A DNA stretch of 64,000 nt from Chondrosia reniformis (lineage: Eukaryota > Porifera > Demospongiae > Chondrillida > Chondrillidae): the NCBI GenBank assembly GCA_947172415.1, contig OX359190.1, positions 6,138,001 through 6,202,000 on the forward strand, written 5' to 3'. This document shows, piece by piece, positions 9,147 to 18,444 of the stretch (its first letter is position 1; every line of letters begins with the position of its first letter). The notes under the pieces are model-generated. The model saw only the letters and a list, made by a program, of their open reading frames with translations. It ran no database searches and had not been told where the DNA came from. Both the position numbers and the translations under genes were made by a program.

Positions 9147-10130
9147 TTGTAGCGTTATAAAAAGGCCAACCTCAAGAAAATCGAGATATGATCAATATCA
9201 ATTGACATCTCACCAATACAATAGTCCACATTCAGAACAATAAGGCAGAACAGGAGCATTATCAGGCGTCCCTTCACAGCGCGAATCATTGCTGCCATTT
9301 TATTGAGCAATCCCTTTTTTCTCATGCAATATATCAACCAAGGTTCCAGTCTTAAAGGGGTCCCAGCTAATGACCACAGCAGATTTGATTTGGGTTGTGA
9401 GGGAGCTAAGTATACCGACGGTCGGTTGAATTGCATGCATGCATTCGCATAATCAACAGGGTTACAGACCATTTTGTAACTTGTATGCAAGGACATAAAA
9501 GGCCATGCAAGGCCTTTATTATATCTATGTCATACGATGTCCCTTGCGTACAAGTTACAAAAAGGTCTGTAACCCTGTTAATTATGCGAATGCATGCAAC
9601 CAACCATCGGTATTCTTAGCTCCCTCACAATGCAAATCAAATCTGCTGTGGCCATTAGCTGAGACCCCTTTAAGACTGGAACCTTTGTTGATATATGGTA
9701 TGCAGATGCATCATCTTCAGTCTATACTAAGGTGTGAAAAGGTAATTGGTAGGCCATGGGTTCTAGCTTGCAATTGGATGATCTGTATCAACTACTACAC
9801 TCTGCAGTAGTTGAGGATTTTAAAGCCTGCAACTATACGTACTATTTAAAATACTGATTATTCTAGGGGTCTCTTGGATTTCTAACTTGCGCTGTGTAGC
9901 TAGTACTTGATTGTAACTTAAATATTTCATAGTCACTTGGATCTCTTATAATTGTAACTTGCATGTACTGTGTAGTACTTGTTCGTAATTTTAATATTTT
10001 AAATATTTGCTAGTATAACTTGCAGTGTGTAGTGTACTTGAGTGTAATTAGCTAACAAAGTATTTCGCTATACTTATAGACATTCGCTATGAGCAATTTC
10101 GTTACTGTATGAAGTACACATGGATAAGAA

Positions 10131-10215
10131 TTAAGCCTTGTTGAACTTCAGCAACATGAATTTACTAATTCTGGACATTTCAAAACAGAGGTCTTCATGG
10201 ATCAACTAGCACACA
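10131..10215 (-). repeat. Fragment of the hairpin repeat family
   Basis: On the minus strand it matches the 4050-4345 family from the degenerate hammerhead-like core (GAAGACCTCTGTTTTGAAAT) into AGAATTAGTAAATTCATG and the hairpin arm ending AACAAGGCTT. Confidence 0.6.
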
Positions 10216-10424
10216 CGGACACAGAGGCCATGATAGTAATGACGTCACAATGATGTCACTAATCGACATCCCCTTGCTTACCAATAGTATTCGAAGTGGG
10301 CGCTTATCTTCTGAAGGGCGCTTATTTCTTCCACTAGACGGGAGTTATTTATCAAATTCTTCTGGAGGCGTTATCACCTATAACTCAGTGTAAGTTTGCT
10401 GTTTTATTTTTATCATATATTGTA
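10216..10424. other. Spacer with GGGCGCTTAT repeat words
   Basis: Two copies of GGGCGCTTAT lie at about 10297 and 10316, a word often seen in invertebrate non-autonomous elements, but no ends can be assigned. No gene seen. Confidence 0.35.
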
Positions 10425-10654
10425 ACACTTAATTTTTACGTCAATACATCTTTTTTGCAAATGGCGGCGTCCAGGAGGCTTTAGTTAATGAAGCTTTTTA
10501 GGATTAAGAATAATATATTAAAGCCCAACGATGTGGCCAAGTAGTTCGAGTAAATTCGGGGGGCGGGGAACTATTTGTTTCGATATATAACTGAGGCCAT
10601 TTTTTGCGATTTTTACTGGCAGTACTCACATATAAAAATACATTGTATTGTATT

Positions 10655-11160
10655 ATCAGAGAGTACAGTAGTATTCTCTATGTAAGGATGGTACAGGTTG
10701 TTTAGTTTTCCCCATACATTGGTATGGGAGCAAAATTCTGAAATAGGCTAAAAGTCGCTGAAACGAGACTATGTAGAGTTAAATATAGAACAGTCATGCT
10801 ATAAATTGGCCTTGAAGGCAAGCAACCGTGTGTACCGAACTTTAAAATCTCCCATTTTCGTTTTCTTCTTCTTCATCTTCTTCATCTTCTTCGCCCGCTG
10901 TAACTAAAAACGAAATAAGCCTTCTGACTACTTCTTAAGCAAAAATACTCTAAATTTTCTGAGTTGTATTCTTTTGTAGAAGCGAGAACAATAACGCTAT
11001 TATTGAGTATGACGGTTTTCATGGCCCCAGAGTCAAAACCTCAATAAAGTTGCCATTTTAATGATGTCATATTCAGTCGAAGATTGCAAAACCAAAGTGG
11101 TTTAAAATACAACAAATTCCTAGCTTATGCACCATAAAAAGTACAGAAACTATAGTTATA
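10655..11160 (-). repeat. Non-autonomous repeat, copy 1 (sister at 42804-43337)
   Basis: On the minus strand it matches the 42804-43337 copy throughout: TTTCTGTACTTTTTATGG, the TTCGACTGA/TATGACGTCAT region, a (GAA)n-rich stretch before GAAAATGGGA, CCAATGTATGGGGAAAAC, and a terminal CCTACATAGGGAGTAC-like end. A terminal fragment is also at 18171-18440 and an inner fragment at about 5270-5360. Confidence 0.7.
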
Positions 11161-11189
11161 TGTACTAGTTGTATGTATAAGAGAACAAT

Positions 11190-11395
11190 AAAAATTTTCT
11201 ACAAAAATAGTGAAGATGTAGGGATGACACAAAAGCACAGAAACAAGAAAGGGATGTTAAACAGTATACATACTCAATAATAGTGTTATTGTCCATTAGC
11301 TATGCATGAATCCTACAAGCAAGGGTGTTGTATGATTCATGCATATATAGCTAATGCTTCACTGTGTAACATCCCTTTCTTGTTTTCAAGTAGTT
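11190..11395. repeat. Palindrome, diverged copy of the 42591-42803 hairpin
   Basis: Carries the words TTTTCTACAAAAATAGTGAA, GGGATG and AACAAGAAAGGGATGTTA, then an insertion at about 11262-11295, then the loop and the complementary arm up to AACATCCCTTTCTTGTTTTC. It directly joins the 10655-11160 repeat, as in the other copy, so the hairpin and that repeat probably form one element of about 730 bp. Confidence 0.6.
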
Positions 11396-11739
11396 CGCGT
11401 TTAAAAACTCGTAGGTCTGCCGCCCCCCGAATTTACTCGAACTACTTGGCCGCATCGCTTTAATATATTATTCTTAATCCTAATGATTGAGGACGCTTAA
11501 GTGTCTTGAAATTTATAAATAGTGACAGAAAAGCTTCCTTAACTAAAGCTTCCTGAAGACCGCCATTTGCAAAAACGATGTATTAACGTATAAATTAAGT
11601 GTTACAATAGTTGCGTATGAACTCGTATTATACATATATCGACGTATAAAATGTGTTATAATAGTTGCATATAAACTCGCATTATATATATATATTTGTA
11701 ACATCCAAATATATTAACAAGAAAATAACATCCGTCTCA

Positions 11740-12750
11740 GTGATCAGAGCTGGACTCAAGCCTCGTTGCCCATTCATTTGGGAGGGGTGGGTATTAGGAG
11801 TGCTACCATGCTGGCGCCTTCTGCTTTCTTGGCTTCCACTGCGGGTACTTCCTCCATAGTCTCAGTTCTACTTCCTCCCAAATCTTTGCCTGTCACCTGC
11901 CCCCACCAAGAGGAGGCACTTAATCTCTGGAAAACCAGTCCTGGCTCCTCAAATCCACCCACCAGAGCAAAGACAAGCATCCAAAGGGCATGGGATAGAC
12001 CAGTCGCTGATGCTTGTGCCTCCAGCCTCGCTTTGGGAGCAACTCCCATTGCCAGGGTTCGCCTGTTGGCTTCTCAGCAGAATTAATCCGGTGCTTGGCT
12101 TAGGGCTCTGCCTATGTAGGCTCTCGGCTTGAGAATGTATGATGACTGCATCCGTGTAGCGGTTGGGCTTCGCCTGGGCTCAGCCCTATGCCTTCCACAT
12201 GAGTGTGCTCAGTATGGAACTAAGGTGGATGAGTCTGGGGTACATGCCTTAAGCTGCCGAAGGAGCAAGGGTAGGCTGCCAAGGCACTTTTGCCTGAATG
12301 ATATCATCAAGCGCACCTTGACGGCCATAGATGTCCCTGGTACTCTGGAGCCCCGTGGCTTTTGCAGGGGAGACGGTAGGTGCCCTGAGGGGATTTCCAT
12401 CATCTCCTGGGCACAAGGTGTGGGACATGACATGTCACGACACATTTGCTCCATCTAACATTCAAGTTTGTTCAACTGTGCTGGCCTTATATATAACAGA
12501 TTGTGCGGCCTCCAGCAAAAGACTGCTATACTCAGACCTCTGCCATTCCTATGCCTTCATTCCAATTGCAGTGGAGTCATCAGGATCATTTGGAAAAGAT
12601 GCTCTCGATTTCTTGCACGAGCTTGGAAAGCGTACCAGATGTAAAAATAAAGACCCATTATCTTACCTCAAACTATGTCAGAAGATCAACGTTTGCATCC
12701 AAAAATTTAACTCAGTCACTGTTCTAGGCTGTAGTTCTAATGGACTTATG
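11740..12750 (+). pseudogene. Retroelement C-terminus with zinc cluster and nuclease-like domain
   Basis: Plus-strand frames 11766-12086, 12129-12458 and 12331-12753 read in order through the end of a reverse-transcriptase polyprotein. Seen are a GGVGIRSATMLAPSAF block, a VAVGLRLGSALCLPHEC region followed by a Cys/His cluster (GVHALSCR), then CPEGISII and WDMTCHDTFAPSN. The last two look like the PD and D motifs of a restriction-like nuclease (PD changed to PE). Two frame changes and stops break it. The fragment sits between a copy of foldback arm sequence at 11615-11715 and its continuation at 12825-12900, so it appears to have inserted there. Confidence 0.65.
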
Positions 12751-12799
12751 TAATCATAAAACTTGTTTCTATAAACATTTTCTTGTTTAATTTTTTTTG

Positions 12800-13392
12800 G
12801 ATGTATCTTTAATAAAAAGTATATATATATGTATATATATATCCGTAACATGAAGCCATACATAAATCGCAGTTAGAAAACAATATAGGAGCTACCTGTG
12901 GCAGTCCCTAAAAACACTCAAATAAACATTCTACCCTTTTTGGAACGATAAACTAGAAAAAGTGTCCAATAAGTCACTTTCAGAGTCATTCACAAATTTA
13001 ATTACTCCAGGCAATTATTCACTCGGCAATCTATAGCTAGCCTAGCCAACAGCTGCTTTATATACCGCATTGGAATTCATCATGTCACGGTAACGCATAA
13101 CCACGTTCCGGTTTTAAAATGTCCGCCATTCCGATTAAAATGGCCGTTATTTCCGGTAGCAATTTGATGTCTTGCCAGTCACTTTCCGAATTAGCGCTAA
13201 TCTACTTTAATTATTAATTGTACCATACTTATTCATAGTATCATCTTTACAGTAATATCAAGCAATCTAATACTGTAAATTATGTATTAATCAACCACTC
13301 CTATAAACTAATTGCTGCACCTTTAGATACAGCGTATATATGTTTGCACATAAAGTATATCTTTAGTCTATCAAGGATAATAATTGACTTAC
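12800..13392. other. Foldback-related flank and spacer
   Basis: A TA-rich run at 12818-12842 is followed by CCGTAACATGAAGCC, which recurs at 47147 next to the solo foldback arm. Further on is a short inverted pair around AAATGTCCGCCATT and AAAATGGCCG (13117-13148). No gene seen. Confidence 0.45.
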
Positions 13393-13451
13393 CTGATGAT
13401 GGATTTGTCAAATGCTTCATTTATTGTGAACAAAGGAGGTCCTATCGTCAT
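13393..13451 (-). CDS. Candidate first coding exon (minus strand)
   Basis: On the minus strand an ATG at 13451 opens a 59-nt frame (MTIGPPLFTINEAFDKSII) that ends at a strong donor, ATCAG followed by GTAAGTC. No partner exon was identified at lower coordinates, and the plus strand has an overlapping 75-codon frame (13344-13571). This is a guess based on the donor and the protein-like composition; function unknown. Confidence 0.3.
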
Positions 13452-13599
13452 ATCCACAGCGACACAGCCATCAAGGAAAAGGCAGTCCCAGGATTCATCT
13501 CAAGATACGCCCCAGAAGGAAACAAAGTCACTGACAAAGCTTTGTTTCTATTAAATGAAGTGTCATCATAGGAGTTGCCCATTTCTTCATTTGCCAGAG

Positions 13600-14150
13600 C
13601 AATTCTTACTCAATAAGAGGAAGCCTTTCAAACTATGCTATAACTTTTGAAACTGCAACCGTCCAAATTGTGTATTTGTTCACCTCCCCATCCAAAAACC
13701 AACCAGGAGCAGGAGCACCCTGCTGAAATACCCCCACATTCCCATCAGGAATAGGAGCACGAGCACCCTGCGGAAGTACCTCTACATCCTATGGACATCA
13801 CTGAAGACGATGCTACCATCCTTGGAAACGATTCCTATTGTATAGATTCTCAAACTATTTCTTTTACTATTATTGTAATATCAATTTTTTATTTAATCAT
13901 ATTCACACTACATAGTGCATAGTGCGTGAAAGTATATATATACTTAAGATATATAACTTCCTATACATGTATATGTAGGACATATATGAAGGAGCCTTGG
14001 GCTCTCCATACTAAAAGCCCTAAAAGTGGACACCATTATAATAAGGACAGTTTCGGAATGTCCCAAAGTTTCCAGATTAGAGGGGTTCCACTGTATATCT
14101 TATACCAAAAAAATGGCTACATTACGAAATCGGCAGAAATAAATTTTACA
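13600..14150. repeat. Spacer with direct repeat and GGACA-type repeat
   Basis: A direct repeat of about 45 bp (GGAGCACCCTGCTGAAATAC near 13712 and a diverged copy near 13756). At 14020-14110 the words GTGGACACC, ATAATAAGGACAG and GGGGTTCCACTGTAT resemble the ends of a non-autonomous element, but I could not fix its borders. Confidence 0.35.
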
Positions 14151-14159
14151 TTATTAATA

Positions 14160-14985
14160 TCAATCATCGTCAGCATATAAATATGGATCATCTAGATAAT
14201 ATGGAAAGTTTTTGTAAAACGAACATGCTTCGATTTCGAATCTTATAACAGCCCCTCTTTCCTCGTCTGCCAAAGACAAATCCCGTGGTTCATTCCAACC
14301 TGGATCCTCAGTATAGATAATATCCATTATCTCTTTAGTTTTCATACCATCGATTATCTACGTATAAAAACAATTAAAAATGAACATTTCCACAGCACTA
14401 ATTCACGAACTTACAACTAGTTCTAGGTGATCCTTAGCTTGATCCGCATGCACCATTATTATTGTTACCTTCTACTCACATATAGGGCAGTCCATCACCA
14501 CTTCTTGCTTTTTATTACCCACAACCCTATACATCGTAACACCTAACAAGTGAAATTATGTACAAAAATTCCCTTCCCTTTCGTAGACATTCCTATATTG
14601 TATGTTAATTTTTTGCCTCAATATAGTCCGGCCATAAATGCATGCTGTCTTTCGTTTATACATCACTTTTACCCATGCATCACATGTTTGATTCTCTCTT
14701 CGTATCTATCGGCTATCCCCTTCGTCAATTTGATTACATGATACGAACAATGAATTAATTTCGATTCCATTTATTACAATATATACAACAAATAAATACA
14801 TGTTACTATTTAGGGTCTCCTTCTCGATCTTCTACTTCTTACAGTGCTTGCAACATGATATTCTCTTCCTCCTTTGTTAGGGGAAACTCATTTTCTATTT
14901 CATCTTCGACGCCTTTGCTCCCCTCTTCCCCAGCACTTTTAATTTGTTCGATGACTTCACTGTCCATGTTTCCTCTGATTTCAAT
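14160..14985 (-). CDS. Candidate multi-exon gene of unknown function
   Basis: Coding-looking blocks with splice signals on the minus strand. Block A, 14985-14843, follows TTCGTTATAG and ends at GCACT before GTAAGAAG; it is open throughout and acidic (MDSEVIEQIKSAGEEGSKG). Block B, 14456-14415, is MVHADQAKDHLELV before GTAAGTTCG. Block C, 14357-14160, follows TTTTTATACGTAG and ends in a stop after YLYADDD. B and C join in phase 0 to a 79-residue acidic product. A does not join B in phase, so an exon between them is missing or wrong (GIADRYEERIKHVMHG near 14719-14673 is a possibility). No family recognised. Confidence 0.38.
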
Positions 14986-14989
14986 CTAT

Positions 14990-15680
14990 AACGAAAATTC
15001 ACACCTTACCTATACGTCTTAATTAACACTCCTTTTCCACCCACGATATGTACATTTTCTAAAGTATGTGACTAAAGTTGAGAAAATGTCCTTCCTTCCC
15101 GGACACAGCGTTGCCTTTCACCTCTACGCTATAGAACAATTTGTTACTTTCTTCCCAGTTAACCCAGGAGCCAAACTAACGAGGAACCAAGTGAGTATTG
15201 ACAAAATTGAAATCACCTCCCTTAACTTTTTGTGTAGAAAAGCGGCGCATTCTTACACAAGCAACAACCCACGAACTTGAAACGTGGTAATCTAGTAGGT
15301 CCTTCCTTTATCTATCAGTCCTTCTTCCATTGGCTGCCAAAGGAGCAAGAAATTGAAACGATAGAGGAAATTTGTTTAGTATTTTTAAGTCAATCTTGGA
15401 CCGGAAACTCCCTACTTTACCTTAACATTGTGAATCTATTCTTGTTTAGGTGACTGTATTAAAATTTTATCCCTTTAATGCACACATATATATATACATA
15501 TTCACATGGTTAAGCACCAGTATACAGAAAAAGAGAACACGTAACTTTTTTTATTGCATTCGGGTACATACAAATGAATTTATACCTGCATGCGTATGTG
15601 GCACATTTCCATGCGTACATATGCGTACATAGAGAGCCAAGGATTCACAGAAGATCAAGATAAAGAAAAAGACAAAGACT
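14990..15680. other. Unassigned, with plus-strand splice-like signals
   Basis: A 70-codon plus-strand frame at 15068-15280 contains good-looking splice sites (a pyrimidine tract ending TTCTTCCCAG near 15158, and CCAAGTGAGT near 15191), but no recognisable domain. I note it without calling a gene. Confidence 0.3.
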
Positions 15681-15684
15681 CCCA

Positions 15685-15729
15685 GGATCACTGATGAAGG
15701 GTGGAATTCCCAGAAACGGCTGTCTGACC
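15685..15729 (+). ncRNA. Hammerhead ribozyme motif (short stem III)
   Basis: Core CUGAUGA at 15691-15697 and GAAAC at 15713-15717. Stem I is GGAUCA (15685-15690) with UGACCC (15725-15730), five of six pairs. Stem II has GGG/CCC around UGGAAUU, flanked by single A residues. Stem III is only AC/GU closing a GGCU loop (15716-15723). C17 is at 15724. This is the compact layout known from Penelope-like elements. Cleavage is predicted, not shown. Confidence 0.65.
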
Positions 15730-15821
15730 CAGTGGAGAAGAAGATGAAAGAAGGGAAAAGAAGGAAGAAAAGACTACTGTATCTTCATCTAAAGCTCTCT
15801 GTAGGTTTAGTTCCCCTATAG

Positions 15822-15890
15822 GCTCTTTTTACAGAATAGGCATATAGCATGTAGGAAAATGGTATCTTAGATTTTTCATATATCCATGTA
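15822..15890 (+). repeat. Dispersed repeat shared with 21805-21865
   Basis: ACAGAATAGGCAT, AGCATGTAGGAA and ATGGTATCT, then AGATTTTT, recur in the same order and orientation at 21818-21865. The first copy follows the hammerhead by about 100 bp. Confidence 0.55.
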
Positions 15891-15979
15891 TGTACGTCCA
15901 TTTATGTGTATCTGCCCATGCATTCAGTTAAAATTTTGATTTTTCATAAACATTCTAATTTTAAGCATATGTCACAATT

Positions 15980-17000
15980 TATGTACACTATACACAGTGC
16001 AAGTTGTAATTATTGCAAATGATAATCACAGTCCAACACTTTAGTCACACTGCTGCAGCTGTAGACTTAATTGAAATCCTCAACTTCTGCATGGAGGATG
16101 CAGAACTATAAAGTAGAACACATGGCCTAGCAATTACCTTTACACACCACTGCTTGGACTAAAAATTGATGCAACTTATGTATTATGTATGTTTAAATAC
16201 AATCAAGTACTACACAGTGCAAGTTACAAATTTATACATGGATGCAAGTATATGTATTAATATATTTTTACTTGCAAATGTCCATGTGTAGGAAAAAGGA
16301 GTGTTATATTAAGCATGTTTAAATACAATCAAGTACTACACAGTGCAAGTTACAAATTTATACACGGATGCAAGTGACTCCCAAGATAATTACACTCAGG
16401 TATATAATATAATTCGGATGTAAATGATTCCCAAAATAATCACAATCAGGTATATATATTAAACGCTACAAGACTTTAGCCACATTGAAATTCTCAAATG
16501 CTGCAAACAGAGTAGTAGTCTCTACAGATCATATAAGGTTAAACACATGGCCTTCCATTACATTTTCACACCTTAGTATAGACTGAAGATGATCATCTGC
16601 AAGCCATTATCATGCAGTAAAATTCCAGGCTCATGCAGGGGGTCTCAGCCAATAATCACCTCAGATTTGACTTGCTTCGAGTGTGAGCTAGGAGTACCGT
16701 TGGTTGCTTCCATGCATTCACATAAACAACAGGGTTAGAGACGATTTGATAACTTGCCTACAGGGACATATAGGCTGGGACCTCTAATCTATTTCATGAA
16801 CAATGTCCCTTATCACTTGCATCCTTGTATAAATTTGTAACTTGTACTGTGTACTACTTGATTGTATTTAAACATGCTTAATATTACACTCCTTATTTCT
16901 ACATATGACAATTGCAAGTAAAAATATATTAATATATATACTTGCATCCGTGTATAAATTTGTAACTTGCACTGTGTAGTATATACTACACTATACGGCG
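15980..17000. mobile_element. Second copy of the first foldback family
   Basis: The stretch 16490-16800 matches the left arm of the 5447-10130 element (CACCTTAGTATAGACTGAAG, GGGGGTCTCAGCCAATAATC, AACAGGGTTAGAGAC). Outside it an inner inverted pair is present: TTTAAATACAATCAAGTACT with CAAGTTACAAATTTATACA at 16190-16375 against the complement at 16810-16985. Copies of CACAGTGCAAGTTACAAA occur at about 16213 and 16341, with complements near 16840 and 16960. No coding frame. Confidence 0.6.
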
Positions 17001-17214
17001 CTCGAATTACTAAGCCACTTTGTTTTTGGGGTTATATACTTGTACTCCTAACAATTCTTTACACTCTAGTATACTTATATAAAATTATAACAAAGGAAAT
17101 AATAGTCTATTTAGCTTACCGAATGCCACCATTTTCAAATTAATGTATTTGTAAGCCTAACAACCGGAAGTAATTATAAGAATCAACCAACATTAGGACA
17201 CATAAAACCAAATT

Positions 17215-17360
17215 TGGAATTTCAATTATCAAAAAAGCCAATTTTGGGGTTTTCAAGATCCAAAATGCCAAATTTGGCTCTTCAGGAATCCAAAAACCAA
17301 ATTTGGGTTATCAGGAATTCGAAAAGCTAAATTTGGGTTTTTGGATTCCTGAAAAGCCAA
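17215..17360. repeat. Cluster of short self-complementary repeats
   Basis: AAATTTGG/CCAAATTT words recur every 20-40 bp. TTCAGGAATCCAAAAACCAA near 17281 is the complement of TTGGGTTTTTGGATTCCTGA near 17335, so this stretch can fold into a hairpin. Confidence 0.5.
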
Positions 17361-17399
17361 ATTGCTTTAGAATGTAAATTCTTTCCTTCACTCATGCAG

Positions 17400-17770
17400 G
17401 TATACACAGGAAGTTAGCTACAAAGAGGCATATCCTTGGTGTGTCACACCTCTCTGGCCTCAGGGAGGGTCATTTGGTGGCCATTATTGTTACTGAGACC
17501 AACAAGCAGCCATCCATTGCCAAATGTACTAAGATTAATGGTGGCTGGGTCAACGTAATCCGGATGAAAGATAGCTATACCTCAAGTTGGAAGACCTGGA
17601 CCATCAGAGAGGGGAAACAATGGTGGAATGGGAAGATTCAATTCAGATTGAATCAATATTTTTGTACGACTTTGACTTAATACCAATGGACATCTAAGAA
17701 AACAAACTATTAAACATATTTAATCCACCTACACAAGCCTTGAATAAGAAAATTCATAATTTAATCATTT
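17400..17770 (+). pseudogene. Unrecognised coding fragment
   Basis: The frame 17441-17680 reads LREGHLVAIIVTETNKQ and on to YTSSWKTWTIREGKQ; a frame change then gives SIFLYDFDLIPMD. The block looks like the last part of an element-encoded protein (repeat-flanked, no start, frame broken near 17640), but I cannot name the family. Confidence 0.35.
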
Positions 17771-18170
17771 TCATTATATTCTATAATCACATTTAAGTTA
17801 ATTTTCAGGACACATTTTAATGAACTTTAATAAAAGACTACATCATGGAATATTATGATAAAGTAATTTTGTGACAAATGACACATATTCCTATATACAA
17901 TTAACTTAACTTCAACACATGGTAGGATTTTTATCTATTATTAGGCAAAATGAATATTAAACACACTAACAATCCTTAAAACAGAGTTCATGTCTATCAT
18001 CGGAGTGTGTTAATTAAATTTTATCTAGATTAAATTGAATTTTATCCAAATAAAATTGAATGTGTTCGTAGTTAAAGTTGAACTTCATCTCATTAAAGTT
18101 GAATTTTATCTAAAAAAAAAGTTAAACTTGATGAAATTGCACTATTATACAGTATTTTCGCTGAAGATGT
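17771..18170. other. A+T-rich spacer
   Basis: Several diverged repeats of TTAAAGTTGAATTTTATCTA at 18010-18130. CTGAAGATGTAGTCCGAAAGC at 18159-18180 is hammerhead-like only at a glance. No gene. Confidence 0.4.
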
Positions 18171-18440
18171 AGTCCGAAAGCTTGTTTCCTTCTTTACTTA
18201 CAGCAGGCGAAAAAGATGAAGGTGAAGAAGAAGAAAACGAAAATGGGATATTTCATAGCTCGTTATTTGCTAGCGGAACGCGGTTGCTTGCCTTAAAGAC
18301 CAGTGTGTAGCATGGCCGGTTTATTTTTAACCATAAATAACTTTTTTCTGCAATTTTCAGCCTCTTTCAGATTTTAGCTCTTATACAAATGTATAGGGAA
18401 AACGAAACTGCCAAACCATCCCTATATAGAGAGTATTACC
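18171..18440 (+). repeat. Terminal fragment of the 730-bp repeat
   Basis: Matches 43080-43320: GAAGAAGAAGAAAACGAAAA, TAGCGGAACGCGGTTGCTTG, AATGTATAGGGAAAACGAAA and CATCCCTATATAGAGAGTAT. It abuts the first minisatellite block. Confidence 0.6.
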
Positions 18441-18444
18441 GAGA

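Larger units (their letters stand above)
5815..9323 (-). mobile_element. CR1/L2-like non-LTR retrotransposon (degraded)
   Basis: Minus-strand LINE inserted in a foldback element. The 3-prime end carries a (TTGAA)n tail at 5815-5840 in plus-strand terms; a simple-repeat tail instead of poly(A) is typical of CR1/L2-group elements. In order on the minus strand come an ORF1-like part with a PHD-like finger, an apurinic endonuclease, a connecting region and a reverse transcriptase with its C-terminal domain. Frames are broken at several points. A clear target duplication was not found, although GATGCATCTGCATT occurs twice next to the 3-prime end (5784 and 5803). Confidence 0.85.
5447..10130. mobile_element. 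Foldback (palindromic) element split by a LINE
   Basis: The left arm runs from about 5447 to 5814, is interrupted by the LINE, and resumes at about 9324-9500. The right arm is the reverse complement at about 9505-10060. Matching landmarks include CACCTTAGTATAGACT (5763) against its complement near 9720, and CAGGGTTACAGACC (9457) against GGTCTGTAACCCTG (9565). The centre is near 9500. Another partly palindromic copy lies at 15980-17000 and an outer-arm copy at 23270-23530. Without the LINE the element would be about 1.1 kb. No protein frame of its own was seen; the class is unknown. Confidence 0.7.
10425..11612. mobile_element. Second foldback element family, complete copy with nested insert
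   Basis: Inverted arms at about 10425-10565 and 11425-11612. Landmarks are TGTAACACTTAATTTTTACG on the left against its complement on the right, GGCGGCGTCC against GACCGCC, AGGATTAAGAATAATATATT against its complement, and TGGCCAAGTAGTTCGAGTAA against its complement. The right arm has about 50 bp that the left arm lacks. Between the arms lies a separate repeat (10655-11395). A solo right arm is at 46886-47205 and fragments are at 24060-24135 and 56525-56585. No coding frame. Confidence 0.7.

Noticed and set aside
5447-10130. LTR retrotransposon with the flanking repeats as LTRs
   Set aside because: The repeats are inverted, not direct, and the coding part is a non-LTR element with an endonuclease and simple-repeat tail.
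18159-18185. CTGAAGATGTAGTCCGAAAGC as a hammerhead
   Set aside because: Too few bases between the two core parts for a stem II, and GAAAG breaks the conserved GAAAC-type junction.
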